Shown: one piece after another, positions 1-12,322 of the stretch | How positions within the stretch are numbered: the first letter of the stretch is position 1 | Layout of the letters: every line of letters begins with the position of its first letter | Assembly (NCBI GenBank): GCA_947179485.1 | Contig: OX359246.1 | Coordinates: forward strand, 47,719,632 to 47,783,631 | Direction: 5' to 3' | Length of the DNA stretch: 64,000 nucleotides | Source: Allacma fusca | Lineage: Eukaryota; Arthropoda; Collembola; Symphypleona; Sminthuridae | The notes under the pieces: generated by a model | What the model saw: only the letters and a program-made list of their open reading frames with translations | The model's database searches: none | What the model was told of the DNA's origin: nothing | Translations under genes and position numbers: made by a program

Positions 1-432
1 ATCATCAACGATGACCAAGTCAAATGATGAACTCTCCACCCAACTCACCATCTCCGGACTGTTCAAAAACAACTCACAATAGAGGACGCCATCAGCTGCC
101 ATGGTGTCCCATCCAGGATTGGTTGTTTCTCCTGCCAAAACACTCGCCTCTCTCTGAGGCACTATTTCCTTTCCCAAGCTTTGCATTGATTTCCATTGAC
201 TTTTCACCCTTGGAGGTATCACATAATGCAGTTTTTGGGAAGGATTTTTATATTCGACAGGTATTACCAGGGTTACATTGTGACCGGCTTCGCTTAGTTT
301 CACTCCATAAGGATGATACACGTGCAATTGGCTGTATGTGGCCTGTAGAGCGTAAATCAGGATATTTGCGCTCTGGGATGGCTGGAAAAGACACAATATA
401 AGCAAAATGAGGCACAATTTACTTGACTTCAT
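1..432 (-). CDS. UDP-glycosyltransferase, 5' part (runs off window)
   Basis: The first 144 codons of a UGT are read from the ATG at 432-430 down to base 1 with no stop. The protein opens with a signal peptide (MKSSKLCLILLILCLFQPSQS), as expected for a type I ER membrane enzyme whose catalytic part faces the lumen. It continues with the family's first strand (ANILIYALQATYSQLHVYHP) and 'LSEAGHNVTLV'. The same order of blocks occurs in the complete UGT at 27936-29851: YSQLHVYHP, LSEAGH, VLAGETTNPGWD, CELFLNS, FDLVIVDD. The two are therefore paralogues. The enzyme would transfer sugar from a UDP-sugar to small lipophilic acceptors. The sugar-donor half lies outside the window, so activity cannot be judged. 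Confidence 0.9.
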   Translation of the reverse strand, partial: MKSSKLCLILLILCLFQPSQSANILIYALQATYSQLHVYHPYGVKLSEAGHNVTLVIPVEYKNPSQKLHYVIPPRVKSQWKSMQSLGKEIVPQREASVLAGETTNPGWDTMAADGVLYCELFLNSPEMVSWVESSSFDLVIVDD

Positions 433-2604
433 ATTTTTAATTAAAGAAACCCTGTTAAAGTTTTAAACAGAGAGATAACCAGGTAAAAAAGTTTGCGATT
501 CCCGCCTTAGAAAGGATGTATTTCAGCGATAGTCTTTTAACGTTTAACTTCTCTTTTAACATTTAAATCAATACTTTATGTTTAAGATAACATTATATCA
601 GTTTCATGTCAAAATTGAGTTATAAGCACCTACTTATAGTGTGTGCCACTGTGAATCATGTCGTTAGACACATAATGTTCCATTCTACTGATCTGCCACT
701 TTCAGCTATTATTCATTATGAGTATGTATGTGTGTATGTATATACATGAAGTAACAATGAACTGCTTCCCCTAGTCAATATAGGTGACAATGGAAAATTA
801 TGCAAAGTGTATACAATTGTCCATTTTTGAGTATTTGATTTTCTAATATTTATTTCATTAAACGTCATTGAACTGTTCATAACTGCACTAATAAAAGCCG
901 TGAAGCAAAATCAGGAATCTTAAAAGATTCAAATCTTATTTTGTTTTGTATCCGGCAAAGTTTTGAAAATGCATTCGAAGCCTATTTTTATGATATTTCA
1001 TTGGTTTTTCCATGAGTTATAATACATGTTCGTAGACTGAGAATTGTGAGCATGTCAGGTAAAATTAGGGAGCAAGGTTCGAGAATTTAAACCTCAGATA
1101 CTAAATTAAGAAAGATGTGGAAAAACTGGAAGTTCTGATGTTACCATTTCATCAAATGTTATGAAGATTCATTTGCTATTTAGTACATAATTTTGCTGTA
1201 ACTTGTTAATACGTTTTATTTTCATTATACACAAGTACACCTGACTTGTACATATAGCAGTTTCTCTGTAAGAACAATTTTTTACTTGTATTCTCGTTGA
1301 CTGTCCTTTTTGCTCTATAAAATGCACACTAACAATAGAATCAAATACTCCCTTCGGGGATGCTGTCATAGATTAAATGAACTTCATAGGTAGACAGAAC
1401 GCGATGACTGTAAGTACTCTCGCATAACTTAAATTAGAAGTATCGTATCGGTGATCGGCAGCATTGATAACTCACAGCAATCTACAGGTTCAAGTTGACT
1501 CTTTGTCATTCCCAAGTACCCGGGTGATTGCATGAAAGCTGAAATTTTGCTATCTCATCTTTTCAAAATATCAAATAAATGATGGATAATACGCTGCATT
1601 GTTTGTTACAAGTCAAGATTAGTTATTTTTGCTCTTTATTCTGTTTTTATGTTTAATCATGAAGGCAAGTTTGTTATTCAATAATGAATTTAAAATTATA
1701 GTGAAAATATTGGCTGGTACAGAATTGACCGACAAACACTTTTATTCATTGCAATTAATTTAATTAATGAATCATTTATGATGCCTTTATGGTTATTGGC
1801 GGCCCGGGGTCTCGCCAGCTTAAACAAAATTAACGTAGAGATCAAACTGCATGCAAACTTAACATATACATATATACATTGAAAGCTTTAAACAATATTG
1901 TTTGTAAAAATCGAAAGTTTTAAATAATACCTATTCGAAAATTGAAGTTTCAAAATTTTATCTTTAATAGCGTTTATAAAATTGATAACTAATCCATGGT
2001 ATAGAAAACTCATCCAAAATCCAAATCGTTTTTCTCTTAAAGAGATGATCTTAAACGGGATTCTCTAATCAAGATGAGAATCATTGAGTCTTCGCAGTAC
2101 AAATATGCCAAACCCCTTCAGATTTGTTTAAATGAAAAAGAAATCCTTGAAATTACTGTTAATAGCAACTTAGTAACACAAAAATACATTTATTATTAAA
2201 CGAAACGAAACTCACGGGAATCAAACAATGCCACAATGAAATTTCTGGAGGAAAATGTCAAATGCAACGCGTAGGAGTATATACATGGATGTACATATGT
2301 GACGTACACGAATTAATTCATATTGTCACTCTAAATACATAGGTTATTTTTACTTTGAAAATAAAAGCAGCGGAAATATTCTTCCGGTGCTGTTTAACAT
2401 GCAATAGTCTTTATGCGTTTCAACTTTCAGATGAATAAAAGTCCTTAATAAAGCCTCAGTCGTGTAACGTTAACTGATTATTATTTTTGCATTCAATCTA
2501 ATTCCTGTTTGAAAGTATGACTAGTCAAAAATATTTTGGTGGTAGTCTTTTAAGAGTTTTGGGTGAGGAGTTAGTGAGCTTTTAATAGTGTCATCGGAGG
2601 CATC
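433..2604. other. intergenic, no gene recognised
   Basis: AT-rich sequence with short random ORFs only. It separates the divergently transcribed UGT (minus) and the acidic membrane protein gene (plus), so it should contain both promoters. I could not place either with confidence. Confidence 0.5.
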
Positions 2605-3940
2605 ATGCGGGCGTGGGTCATGAAACTTTTCATTTTTTTCCTTGGAATTTCACAAGGTAAAATTATTTAACTTATTCTCAGACTTGTTTTCAAAATTTTT
2701 AACAAAAAAACTAAAAATTGAACAAAATTTTCCTTGTTGGCGCAAAAAGGTTCTTTTTGGACCATCCATGTGAGGTACCATGAGGAACGAGTCGCCATAA
2801 TTCGTCTACCTTCCGCCCTTAACAATATCATTGATTCTGGGAAAGCGCCTATCAATCCTTTGGTGCTACTATTCCCAAATATTTCAATACAACCTGACAA
2901 TCACCTGGGAAACGGAACATCAGAAGGTTCAGGAGAACAAGAAAATGATGCGGAAATATTTATACAACCTGTGCCTAGTCCGCCAGAGACAGATGATTTC
3001 CAGGAGGGAGTAGTCGTAGAGGAAATTGTTCAATCAGATAAAATCATTGCAGACGAAATCGCAGCAGAGATTGTCATTGAAAAAATCAGACATGATGACG
3101 AAGATTCTAGTGAGGAGAGTGATTCTAGCGAGGAGTCAGAGGAAAACCTCTCTTACACTGAACACAAGGAAGGGTTTGTAAATAAACATAACACTAATGA
3201 CTTTGATGACTTCATTAAAGATGATGAATCCGATTCTTTACAACTTCTCGAAGTTGGAGATATATTAGGAGGCATCGAGGAGTCTTTGGATATCATAAAT
3301 ATCGCCCAACATTTTTTAGAGATAGTTCGAAAAAATTCGAGTCATGCCGATGCAACAACAGAGTTATCTGCAGATTTCAATACGATTGGAGCTGATTCGA
3401 ACGAAAACGGTGAGTATTGGTCTTGTAGTTTAGAAGCTTTAGACACATTACTTTGAAACTTGCATTTTATATTTAATTGCTTATAACATAGTCAAGAATA
3501 GCGATAGTACATCGCTGCCATCGGTCAAAACCCTGGACGCAATCCCTTTCAAACCTGTTTCCAAAACAATGGAACCATCGCTGACACCTGAAATACTGGA
3601 TAATTCTATTGTTCCAAATAGACATTTCCTATCAGGCGAAGGAAAAAAAGAGGTTTCGACGGTGGAAGTTCTGTATGCAAACCGCCAGGATGAGATGAAA
3701 TCTTTTGTCGGTGAGGAATCATAATTTTAATTTAGAGGATATAGTACACAGGGCAATGCGGCAACTGCGGTTGCGCAGTTAAATTGTAAATGCTGTTATC
3801 GCACTTCATGCTCAGTCATATTGACTATTTCAGTTGGAGCAATGATGACTTCTGGATTTTGCATCATGGTGGCCTTCATGTGGAAATTGACAAAACGAAG
3901 GCAACAAATGATGAACAATGAAGGGGGTTTCAAGGTTTGA
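2605..3940 (+). CDS. acidic type I membrane protein, function unknown
   Basis: Four exons: 2605-2656, 2750-3409, 3492-3710, 3834-3940. All three introns are phase 1 with GT..AG ends; the product is about 345 aa. The first exon encodes a signal peptide (MRAWVMKLFIFFLGISQ). The large ectodomain is strongly acidic, with a Glu/Asp/Ser tract (DDEDSSEESDSSEESEEN) near residues 133-150. The last exon encodes one hydrophobic segment (VGAMMTSGFCIMVAFMW) followed by a basic stop-transfer (KLTKRRQQ) and a short tail ending GGFKV. That gives a single-pass protein with a lumenal or extracellular N terminus. I do not recognise the ectodomain. Symmetric phase 1 introns are common in extracellular proteins. 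The exon structure is well supported; the function is unknown. Confidence 0.75.
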
Positions 3941-4027
3941 TGCATAGAAATGTTGCCTAGAAAAAGGTTGTTAAGTTTGTAAATATTATCGATGTAAATA
4001 TTTGTTAAAACGCCATTAAAATTTTGA

Positions 4028-4033
4028 AATAAA
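4028..4033 (+). promoter_or_regulatory. polyadenylation signal AATAAA
   Basis: Canonical hexamer 88 bases after the stop codon of the acidic membrane protein gene. Nothing else nearby on this strand would use it. Confidence 0.5.
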
Positions 4034-4317
4034 AATTATACATTTTATCCGTATATTCGATCAGCCCGGTAAAGAGGTCGATGCTTGAATTGAGGTTACA
4101 GGAAATAACGTTTAGTTTCACGTATCCTATGTTATTATTGTCCGTTGGTTTGAAGCTCCGCACGCTACTCTTAACACCAGGGGTCAGGATTTAAACATAC
4201 GTTCCAGCTAGCTATACATAATATTCTGAATAATAATAAATTACATTTGTGGTACTTGACACTTGAGCAGTGATGCATCTTAAACGCTTACTTAAGAAAT
4301 TAAACAGTGCAGCTTTA

Positions 4318-7191
4318 TCAGTACTGATTTAACATCTGTAGGGAATCTAAATGTGTCATCCGACCCAGGAATGGCTCATCAATCATAGCAGGCGATTCAG
4401 TTAAGTCCATGTATTTTAACGGCCCGTCGGAATCAGAGCTTATGGGAGGAAACGCGACACCACGGAAGCTCATACTTCTATTAAATATAAAAATGCTGAC
4501 TTCAAAATGTTAAAATAATCATTTAATAATGTAACTAAAAATGGTGTTTTCAATATCTCTTACTCATTTTTAGCAAAAGATACCCAGAGTTTTATCAGGT
4601 CCTTTGAAAATTGTAAGTCACCGGTTTTATCCTTGGACAATTCAAAAACCAGGGGTAAAGGAAACATTAGAATTATGTCGTCTCCATGTGCGACTCCTGT
4701 ATTGAAGGAAAATTCCCATTTTATTTCGCATTTAGTTACTATTGAATTGGCATAAAGCTTTATTCCAGTTACCATCAACTGGCCGGGGTCTTCCTAGGAC
4801 TATCTCCTTAAAACCGTTTCTGATCAGCTTCTCCACAAAAGTAACGAATTTCATCCGTACAGATCTGTTACTTAGTTGCTGTGCTGACAAGTATATGAAG
4901 CTGAGTGAGAATCCACCTTGTCGACTGAGAACGTATGGGTAAACAGGCGAAAATTTCTTTTGTTTGGAGATCATATGATGCATTGGGAAATTAAAAAGGC
5001 TGTCGGATAACATTTTTGTAAATTGAGGTAGCTTAGCCGGAACATCGGTTATATTTGGAGGGAAGTACAGTTGCCGAATTCTATTTGATATTTCTGTCGC
5101 ATTAGGATGTTCAGATGTGATTCCAAATGCTCTGAGAGTATTTTGTTCCCATTCGGATTCATATGAATCAATCCATTCAGGTGAGGAATAGTAGCCTTAA
5201 AATAGTACATATAGTATAGCGTCAAATTCTAAATATTTCATGAAAAATGTGGATCAAATCCTGGAGGCAACTTGACTGGACTCACCTGCCGATGCTAGTA
5301 ACCCTTCATCAGCCGTCACACCAGCCATCCAAGGCACCTTGTGTGCTAAACCGTTCTCTACAATACCAAGAGGATGCTGTGCTATAAAAGTCTCGGAGTC
5401 ATTTACTGCTTCCACGGATGGACGAAAGAGAGTGCCACTCTTGTGTGGGTAGAATACACTTACGGTTAGCTGTATTGTTGCAAATTATATGTACGAATTA
5501 TTTTTTGGATATATTTTCTGGAACGGTAACTTCGAAAAGAAACTCTAATTCTAATAACATTGTGGAAACGTTTCATTACCACGTCATCGGTGTGAGCAGC
5601 CATTAACTGCACAGAGCTCCTACGTCGTAAACACTCAACAAGCTTTTTGGAATCTTTGGCAGTACATTTCACTTTCTTTGCCAATTGCATTGTATGATTC
5701 TTTGCAGCGTCTGTGGAATAGATTGCCCAAGGATTTATGGCTACTCCACTTTGTGAAATCGCTCGTTGGAAAAGCCCTTTGGTCATTGGCGACAACAGCT
5801 GGTAGTGCACACTTGCTCCGCTAGTTTATAAGAACAAATACATAATTATTGTAATAATATATCGAGGAATAATAAATAGCAGTAATTACATTAGTAGGCA
5901 AATTTAGGAAGTTTTTTGAGACTATGCACAATAAGCGAGGCTCTGAAGTTGGTATGGATGCTATATTCAAAATGGAAGTTGAAAGATACGGCAACGACAG
6001 ACATTTTTAAATTACAAGTCAGTACATAGCACCATCATACTCATACCATAGACCAAAAAGCTTCAAGCTAAATGTACTTATTTGTAATATATATGTATGT
6101 ATATACATATAAATTGATTGTACTATTTACCCCGCAGATTCTCCAAAAATAGTAATTTGGTCAGGATTCCCACCAAAGTATTTAATGTTGTTTTTCGTCC
6201 ATTTTATGGCTAATGCTTGATCCTTCAGCCCCATGTTTCCCCTGATCAACTCATCTCCAGTGTTCATAAAACCTGAGAAAAAGTTCAAATTTACAAAATC
6301 AGATTTGACCCATGTGTAAATACGAATTTCATTCTCACCAAATAAACCCAGGCGATAGTTGATAACAACTAAAATGATGTCCTCGTCCATGAAAAAGCCT
6401 GGCCTGTAGTCGTCCGATGCCATGGCGGCGAAACCTCCTCCATGAATGTAGAGCATTACCGGAAGCAATTTGTTACTGTCATGCTACATTTTGACGAGAA
6501 TTCAAGCACATATTGTTACATTGTCTAGACATGATTATCTACTGTAAAAAGATTGATGTAACTATATTAGCGAAATCGTAAGTTGATTTAAATACTGACA
6601 CTACCGGTACTCACCTGGGGTGCATGAACGCTAAGAGTAAGACAGTCCTGAAAAGTCGTATAGAGAGGCTTGATTAAATTTAATTTATTGTATGATTTTG
6701 CTTTTAATGAATCATTTCATTTCTTAGAAGAGGCTTGCAAGAATTTAGGATTAAATGTGTGTAAAACAACCAACCTCTTTCCCAAAAATAAATAAAGAAA
6801 AAAACTCCATTTGTACACAACGGTATCCGTATTTACTGCCATCTCGAACTCCATTCCATTTATCGACTGGAACAGGGCTCTGTAATGTCAAAAGTAAAAT
6901 ACAGCATTTTTCTTCACGTATTATACGTATACGGACAGTAATTTCAATGGCATTGCTTTTGAGCATTAATTTTTTACAAAACCTAACAGCAAATCTCAGA
7001 TTTCCAACTGGAGGCTTTGCATACGGAATTCCTAGCCATTCGTCAAACTTCCGTCCATCCCGGGATGAAGAAACGATACCTTGGACAGAACCAGAGTTAG
7101 TTTCAACTATTCTACCTTTTGTGGTACTAAACTGAAAATATACGGAAACTCCTATAACTAAACCAAAGACCAATGCAATTTGTTTGAGCAT
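4318..7191 (-). CDS. carboxylesterase (type B, alpha/beta hydrolase)
   Basis: Ten exons on the minus strand: 7191-6988, 6879-6775, 6647-6615, 6483-6339, 6272-6131, 5820-5580, 5469-5286, 5195-4773, 4696-4564, 4468-4318. They join to about 586 aa, the usual family length. A hydrophobic N terminus (MLKQIALVFGLVIGVSVYF) serves as signal peptide or anchor. Landmarks in order: WLGIPYAKPPVGNLRF; the EDCL-like block 'EDCLTLSVHAPQ', encoded partly by a 33-nt micro-exon; oxyanion hole HGGGF; nucleophile elbow GESAGG (Ser about 208); 'GVTADEG' with the acidic residue (Glu about 345); and 'GVAHGDD' with the catalytic His (about 496). It ends in the typical 'RMTHLDSLQ'. The triad is complete, so an active hydrolase of carboxyl esters (juvenile-hormone, xenobiotic or pheromone-type) is likely. 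The substrate cannot be read from sequence. Confidence 0.92.
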
Positions 7192-8581
7192 TTTAACATG
7201 CTTGTTCTTTTTCGTGTAAAAAAAGAAAACCTCCCAACAGTGTGGCAATACTTGTATGCACACACACAAAATCAATTCTACTGGAAGACTTTTGCATAAA
7301 TAAATATAATTTGCAAATCTATGAAATTGACATACTTTTACAATGTGAAGGTACTCTTATTTTCAGTGTCATTATGTTATTGCCTTTTTAATAACAGACT
7401 GTCATTGCCTAAGAGATATCAAACCAGATTCAGGTCAAAATTTTGACCTAGCATAATTTCCTTTGGTTAGTGCGTGACATACTTTGTTGGTCAAAACTGA
7501 TTCATTCATTCCATAGCTGCGGAGAAAAATAATTATCTACATCGCTGTTGAATACATGACTTGTAAATAAATAGCAGTTTGTTATAATCTAGGAATACAT
7601 TAGTACTTGTTACTAGCTATTAAATTTGTTGCAAATCATACAAGAAATAATATGTCGGTAAATATTCAGGATGATGAATATCTGATCTTTCCTTTCCTCC
7701 TTTAAAGAACCATTTTCCTTTTCCTTGTGCATAATTTTTATTGAATTCAATTTTTGAAATCATGTTTTTTTTGTATGTTCAACTCATCAGTCAAGTGTAG
7801 TTCGACAAGCTATTTGAGGCGAGCTGTAAACAGTATGAGGAGAGCGTTTTTATATAGCAAACTCCAGAATTGGGGGAGGTCTCGGGAACTGAACAATTGA
7901 GGCATAAGGTTTAAGAATTACTTTAAAAAATCTATGTTTTTATCTTGTCCTAGATGCTTTTTTCCCCACGGGCGAAATTTTTTGCATGGTGTAACGGAGA
8001 AGGTATCCTTTACAAGCGTATGTCAGCCTCAGTGGATCTTAGGCTAACTCTGTGTACTTGAAGCGGAGAGAGAGGCCGCATCTTATATGTGTGCCACGAG
8101 GAGCTTCAGTGCTTCCTGGAGCTCCGGACTGAAGAGACTTACTATTTGTATCCCTGAGTCATAGTAGCGATCCACATTAATAAATCAAAGCTATATATTG
8201 TCGTTAACTAAACCCTGGACTGGAGTCTCACATTTACTGGCCGCATCCTGAAGATTGGCATTGGCAACATATTTTGCTTTCATCTAGTTATTTATTTAAT
8301 TACATTATATATTTAATTGGGCTTGCTTTTTAGAATGGAATAGTGTGTGATTCTTGGCATATTGGTAATGTTTGTTGTTCTAACCTACAGCTTAGCAGTA
8401 GTTATTCCCTGCCACGCCACACCCTATTACAATGGGAAGATGATAATAATTATCATCTTAGGCCTTAAATGAATACCCTTGAAATTTACTACGAATCTTG
8501 TAGTTTGACATATTTTTACAGTATGAACAAAAAATCGTCCATGAAAAAATGATTAGGCAAGAAACAATCCTTTTCCCCATC
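7192..8581. other. intergenic, no gene recognised
   Basis: Upstream region of the carboxylesterase gene (minus strand). No coding exon or RNA gene could be supported. It ends at the target-site duplication of the next element. Confidence 0.5.
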
Positions 8582-8589
8582 TTTGCTAC

Positions 8590-9275
8590 TAGTGCATCGC
8601 ATGGGTTCAAAATAGTCGAACCTGTACCTGGACCTGGACCCAAACTTTGGGTACCTCAAAAGTGTGAACCTGTACCTGAAAATTTACCCATTTAGCAGGT
8701 TCAAATTTTTCGATCCTGAACCTGACCCAATTGTGTTTTTGCAGTACCCGCACCTGATTAGTACCTGAACCCGAAAAAGTACCCAAAAGACGACCTGAAC
8801 CCTGGTATTTTTGAACCGGACCTGAACATGTTTGGGTACTTGAGAATCAGAACGTTTTTGATTTTATCGTGTATTAAAAGTACAATTTGATACAAAATAT
8901 ATTTAAAATGAATAAGAATACATGTTAACTGGTTCGTGGGACACCCTGCTATTGCTTTTGCGATGGAGATCATCTTGGAAGCTTGAAATTCTCCGGCCTT
9001 TAACTCACAATCCATGAACCCAAACATTTCAGGTCTTTCGCGATCAGGTTCAGGTCTTTTATGTGTTACACCTGGTCCTGACAGGTAAAATCAAAACGGG
9101 TTTTTCTATGTACCTGGACCTGAACATGAACCTTTACCCAATTTCACGGGTATAAAATATTGTACCCAGACAGGACCCAATTTTATTGGGTCCAAAATAC
9201 ATGCATCCATACTGAACCTGAACCTGGACCTGAACCCAAATACCCGGGTGCGACCTGGACCCATGCGATGCACTA
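8590..9275. mobile_element. hAT-type non-autonomous element, ACCTGNACC-rich
   Basis: 686 bp bounded by a perfect 17-bp terminal inverted repeat (TAGTGCATCGCATGGGT at 8590-8606, its complement at 9259-9275). Both sides carry the same 8-bp target duplication TTTGCTAC (8582-8589 and 9276-9283). An 8-bp duplication with ends beginning TAG/CAG is the hAT superfamily signature. The flanks inside the inverted repeats are packed with a degenerate ACCTGNACC / GGTNCAGGT motif. There is no transposase ORF, so it must be mobilised in trans. Confidence 0.88.
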
Positions 9276-9283
9276 TTTGCTAC

Positions 9284-10287
9284 TGAATATAAATTTACCC
9301 AACCTAGTTCCGCATTCTTATATTGGTTTTACGACCCACAGATTTCAACGTAGGGGCCTATGTGATAGCTTCCCGGAAAGATAATATAACTTTCGAAAAT
9401 CCAGTTTAAAAAATTTGATTTGGAAATTAAATTTGGCTGGGACTTTGGAAATTTCAATTTTTCAAAAAGAATACTGTGCTTCACTTCCTGGATCGCAGTC
9501 TCCACAAATTTTAAGCCAGAGGGATGAAACCGGAGACGCTCGGGCATGTCGACCTATTGCACTCTACCAGAGACAACTTTACTCACTTTACTGTTGACTC
9601 CTAATAAGGCACCAAGTGGCATGGATATAAGCCAAAAGGTGCTTCGATTGAACCGGTATACAGGCTAAATTACCGTACATTGTACATTACGAGTATGTAC
9701 TTCGTTTTGTACCTGTACCCGAACCTGTACCCATATCCAATACCTGAGATGTACCTGTATCAAAAAACTGCTCACAAATGGGCCCTTCTTTTAGAATTCC
9801 AAGAATTTGATGCAACTAATACTAATCCACTCTGTAAGTATGTATATTAAACGGGGCAACTAACAATAAGTTTCGTTATGTAACTAAAAATCATACAGAA
9901 ACTCGACAGCTTATTAAATCATGCTGCAAAATCAGTTTCCAAATTTTATATTACTGGGTATAAATTGAGTTGACAAGCTAATTTGATTTTAATGAAACTT
10001 GGTGGAAACGAGAACTAAGTACATACATATATTCCGAATGTGAAATAATTTTGTTCAGAACAAAAATTAGTTTTGGAGCTACTGGATGTATAAAGTCCCC
10101 GGTTTAATGCATTACACAAATAAGAGTACGTTACGCGACTCTTTTGTCTGTACACTTTTCTCTGTAAACGGAGAACCCTTTAAAATAGTTATTGTAAATT
10201 CATTAAACTAATTGCAATCACTATCTCGTAATGATTTGTTTTACAGATTATATTCATTTGAGATTGCTCTATTCTATTTTCCCAAAT
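9284..10287. other. intergenic; possible transposon debris
   Basis: No gene seen. Around 9695-9760 there is a short run of ACCTGTACC-like words resembling the interior of the 8590-9275 element. I found no inverted repeats or target duplication around it. Confidence 0.35.
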
Positions 10288-10638
10288 ATTACAGGCATGC
10301 ATGCAACTTCCATTCAAATTCAGTTCATTTTATATTTTTTCGCACAGCGTTTACTCATGCTCATTTTTATTGGTCATACCATTTCCACTCAGTTCAATTC
10401 ACACGTAGGAAGTTTTGTCTTCAGTCATGTTCACTCAAATTGAACATTCAAATAAAAAGTTCCATTCGCGTTCAGATTATCCATCTCGTCAATTCATTTA
10501 GTTCAATCATGAAGATTTAATTTGATTATTTTCTTTTGATCTTAAATCCTATTTTTAGTTGAAAAATAGGATTTTTAGGGATATATGCCGAAAAAGTCAT
10601 GTTTTGGATCATGTGCTGTCTTGCTTGATGGTCAGACC

Positions 10639-10779
10639 CAGGGGTGGATTAATAAAATAATTTTTTACTCTGGCTCTAAGTCTCAAAATGGCTTTGTTGG
10701 CCTTTCCACTTGCAATCTAAGTACCTTCGATCATTTGGGTTACCCTGGCGGGGAAAGCCAGCCCGTAAGTCCACCCCTG
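10639..10779. mobile_element. 141-bp hAT-type miniature element
   Basis: Ends CAGGGGTGGATT (10639-10650) and AGTCCACCCCTG (10768-10779) are imperfect inverted repeats. The flanking 8-mers GTCAGACC (10631-10638) and GTCAGGCC (10780-10787) match at seven of eight positions. CAGGGGTGG-type ends are typical of hAT miniature elements. It is nested in the element at 10296-12314. Confidence 0.7.
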
Positions 10780-10944
10780 GTCAGGCCATATCTCAAAACA
10801 ATTACGCGAAAACGTGCTTTTTGTCTAGATTCCTTAGAAAGTTGATTTCGAGCAGTGAACATTTTGAGCACGCGTTTCATGAGAAATTTAGAAAAGACGC
10901 AAAATGTTTTACGTAGTCTTTAATCTGTGGATATGAGTCATAAG

Positions 10945-12039
10945 CAGGGTGGCATGATTTAAATCAAGATTTAAATCACTTGATTTTTTTCAAATAAATC
11001 ATTGATTTAAATCAAAATTGACTCTTCGACTTTTACGGTAAGGTAAAATTTAATTTCACATCTGGAGACGTTGTAAAACGCGCAGTTTTGTGTTTTTATG
11101 AATTTTGGGCATGAGATCATTTTGGATTTTTATCATTTTCAGTATAATTTGGATACGTCATATTGATTATTTGTCAAGCTGTCTCATAAAATTTGATATG
11201 AGTGAGTTTTTAAATATTGGATATTACTAGAACTTCTGCTTGGGACAATTGTTATGTCCCACAGAAGATTCTGTCTCGTTTCAAAATCCAGGGACAAAAA
11301 TAAGTATCCCAATCCCGTCCCGAAATAACACGCGAACAATATTTATGCCCTGAAATTTTCTCGTCCCTAACAGATACTCAGTATTTACAAAAACATCCCA
11401 ATATCCAATCTTTCTAAAAGAGTACCATTTAAAGTGACAATATTTTACTGTGTGAATTTTGCATTTTTTAAATGTTACTCTTGTACGGAGAGATATTTAC
11501 ACTTGTTTAAAAGGTATATTTCGAATTTGCAAATAATTTTGCTGTTCCTACATACTCTATCATCCCGTCCCGAATCACTATATATGTACTCACTATACAC
11601 GTTATATACATATTTATAATTATAAATATATTTATATATTAATAAAAATCCAAAAGAGATTGGTATCCGTCCTACACAGCGTTTGGCCTCAAAGACAAAA
11701 CCGAATTCCAAATTGTTACAATGTAAAACATCCTGCTGATATTTGGAACTGGCCTTTAACCAGCTGTTTGTTTCATATTAGGTAGTTGACTTGCTTTTGT
11801 AATTTTCTCTCAATATATTTTATTATTGTTCATCATTATTAAGTTTCATTGGTACCAACAGTGTACAATACTACGAGGAAAATTAAAATCCAAAAATTTG
11901 TATGGTAATTCTATCGTACGATAAAATTGTGAATTTAAATCAGGCAATATTGATTTAAATCAAAAAAATCCGATTTAAATCAAATAAATCCGAATTTTTT
12001 GATTTTTTTGCAAAAAAATCTAAAAAATCAGCAACCCTG
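10945..12039. mobile_element. hAT-type element rich in GATTTAAATC
   Basis: Perfect 8-bp target duplication GTCATAAG (10937-10944 and 12040-12047) around imperfect inverted ends CAGGGTGGCATGATTT and AAAATCAGCAACCCTG. Both subterminal regions are built of GATTTAAATC / AAATCNNATTT words. The middle (11220-11600) has another composition, with GGGAC/GTCCC words, and may be a further degraded insertion. No transposase reading frame. Confidence 0.82.
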
Positions 12040-12322
12040 GTCATAAGTTAACCGATCGGGTATATGCTGCAGGATTTAGCCGCTAACTATATTCATTATA
12101 CTTATTCTCATATTCGGTTCAATTCAGTTCTCTTAATCATACCTAGACATACACGTTCATACAAGTTCTTTTTATTTTCTAAACAGTTCAATTCAAACTC
12201 ATTCGTTGCATAAATTGCTAAGTTTTCAGCTCACTCAAGTTCACTCAAATCTTGAAATATTTCAGAAGCGTTCAGTTAACGAACTAATTCATTGAATGAA
12301 TTGTTGCATGCATGATTACATG

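Larger units (their letters stand above)
10296..12314. mobile_element. outer TIR element, host of two nested insertions
   Basis: Inverted ends CATGCATGCAAC (10296-10307) and GTTGCATGCATG (12303-12314). The flanking 8-mers ATTACAGG (10288-10295) and ATTACATG (12315-12322) differ at one base, consistent with an old hAT-like target duplication. Interior arms at 10310-10500 and 12110-12300 are rich in TTCAGTTCA/TTCACTCAA words on both sides. Two further hAT-type elements sit inside (10639-10779 and 10945-12039). No ORF of transposase size exists. The self-complementary CATGCATG at the ends makes the exact boundary less certain than for its neighbours. Confidence 0.55.
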
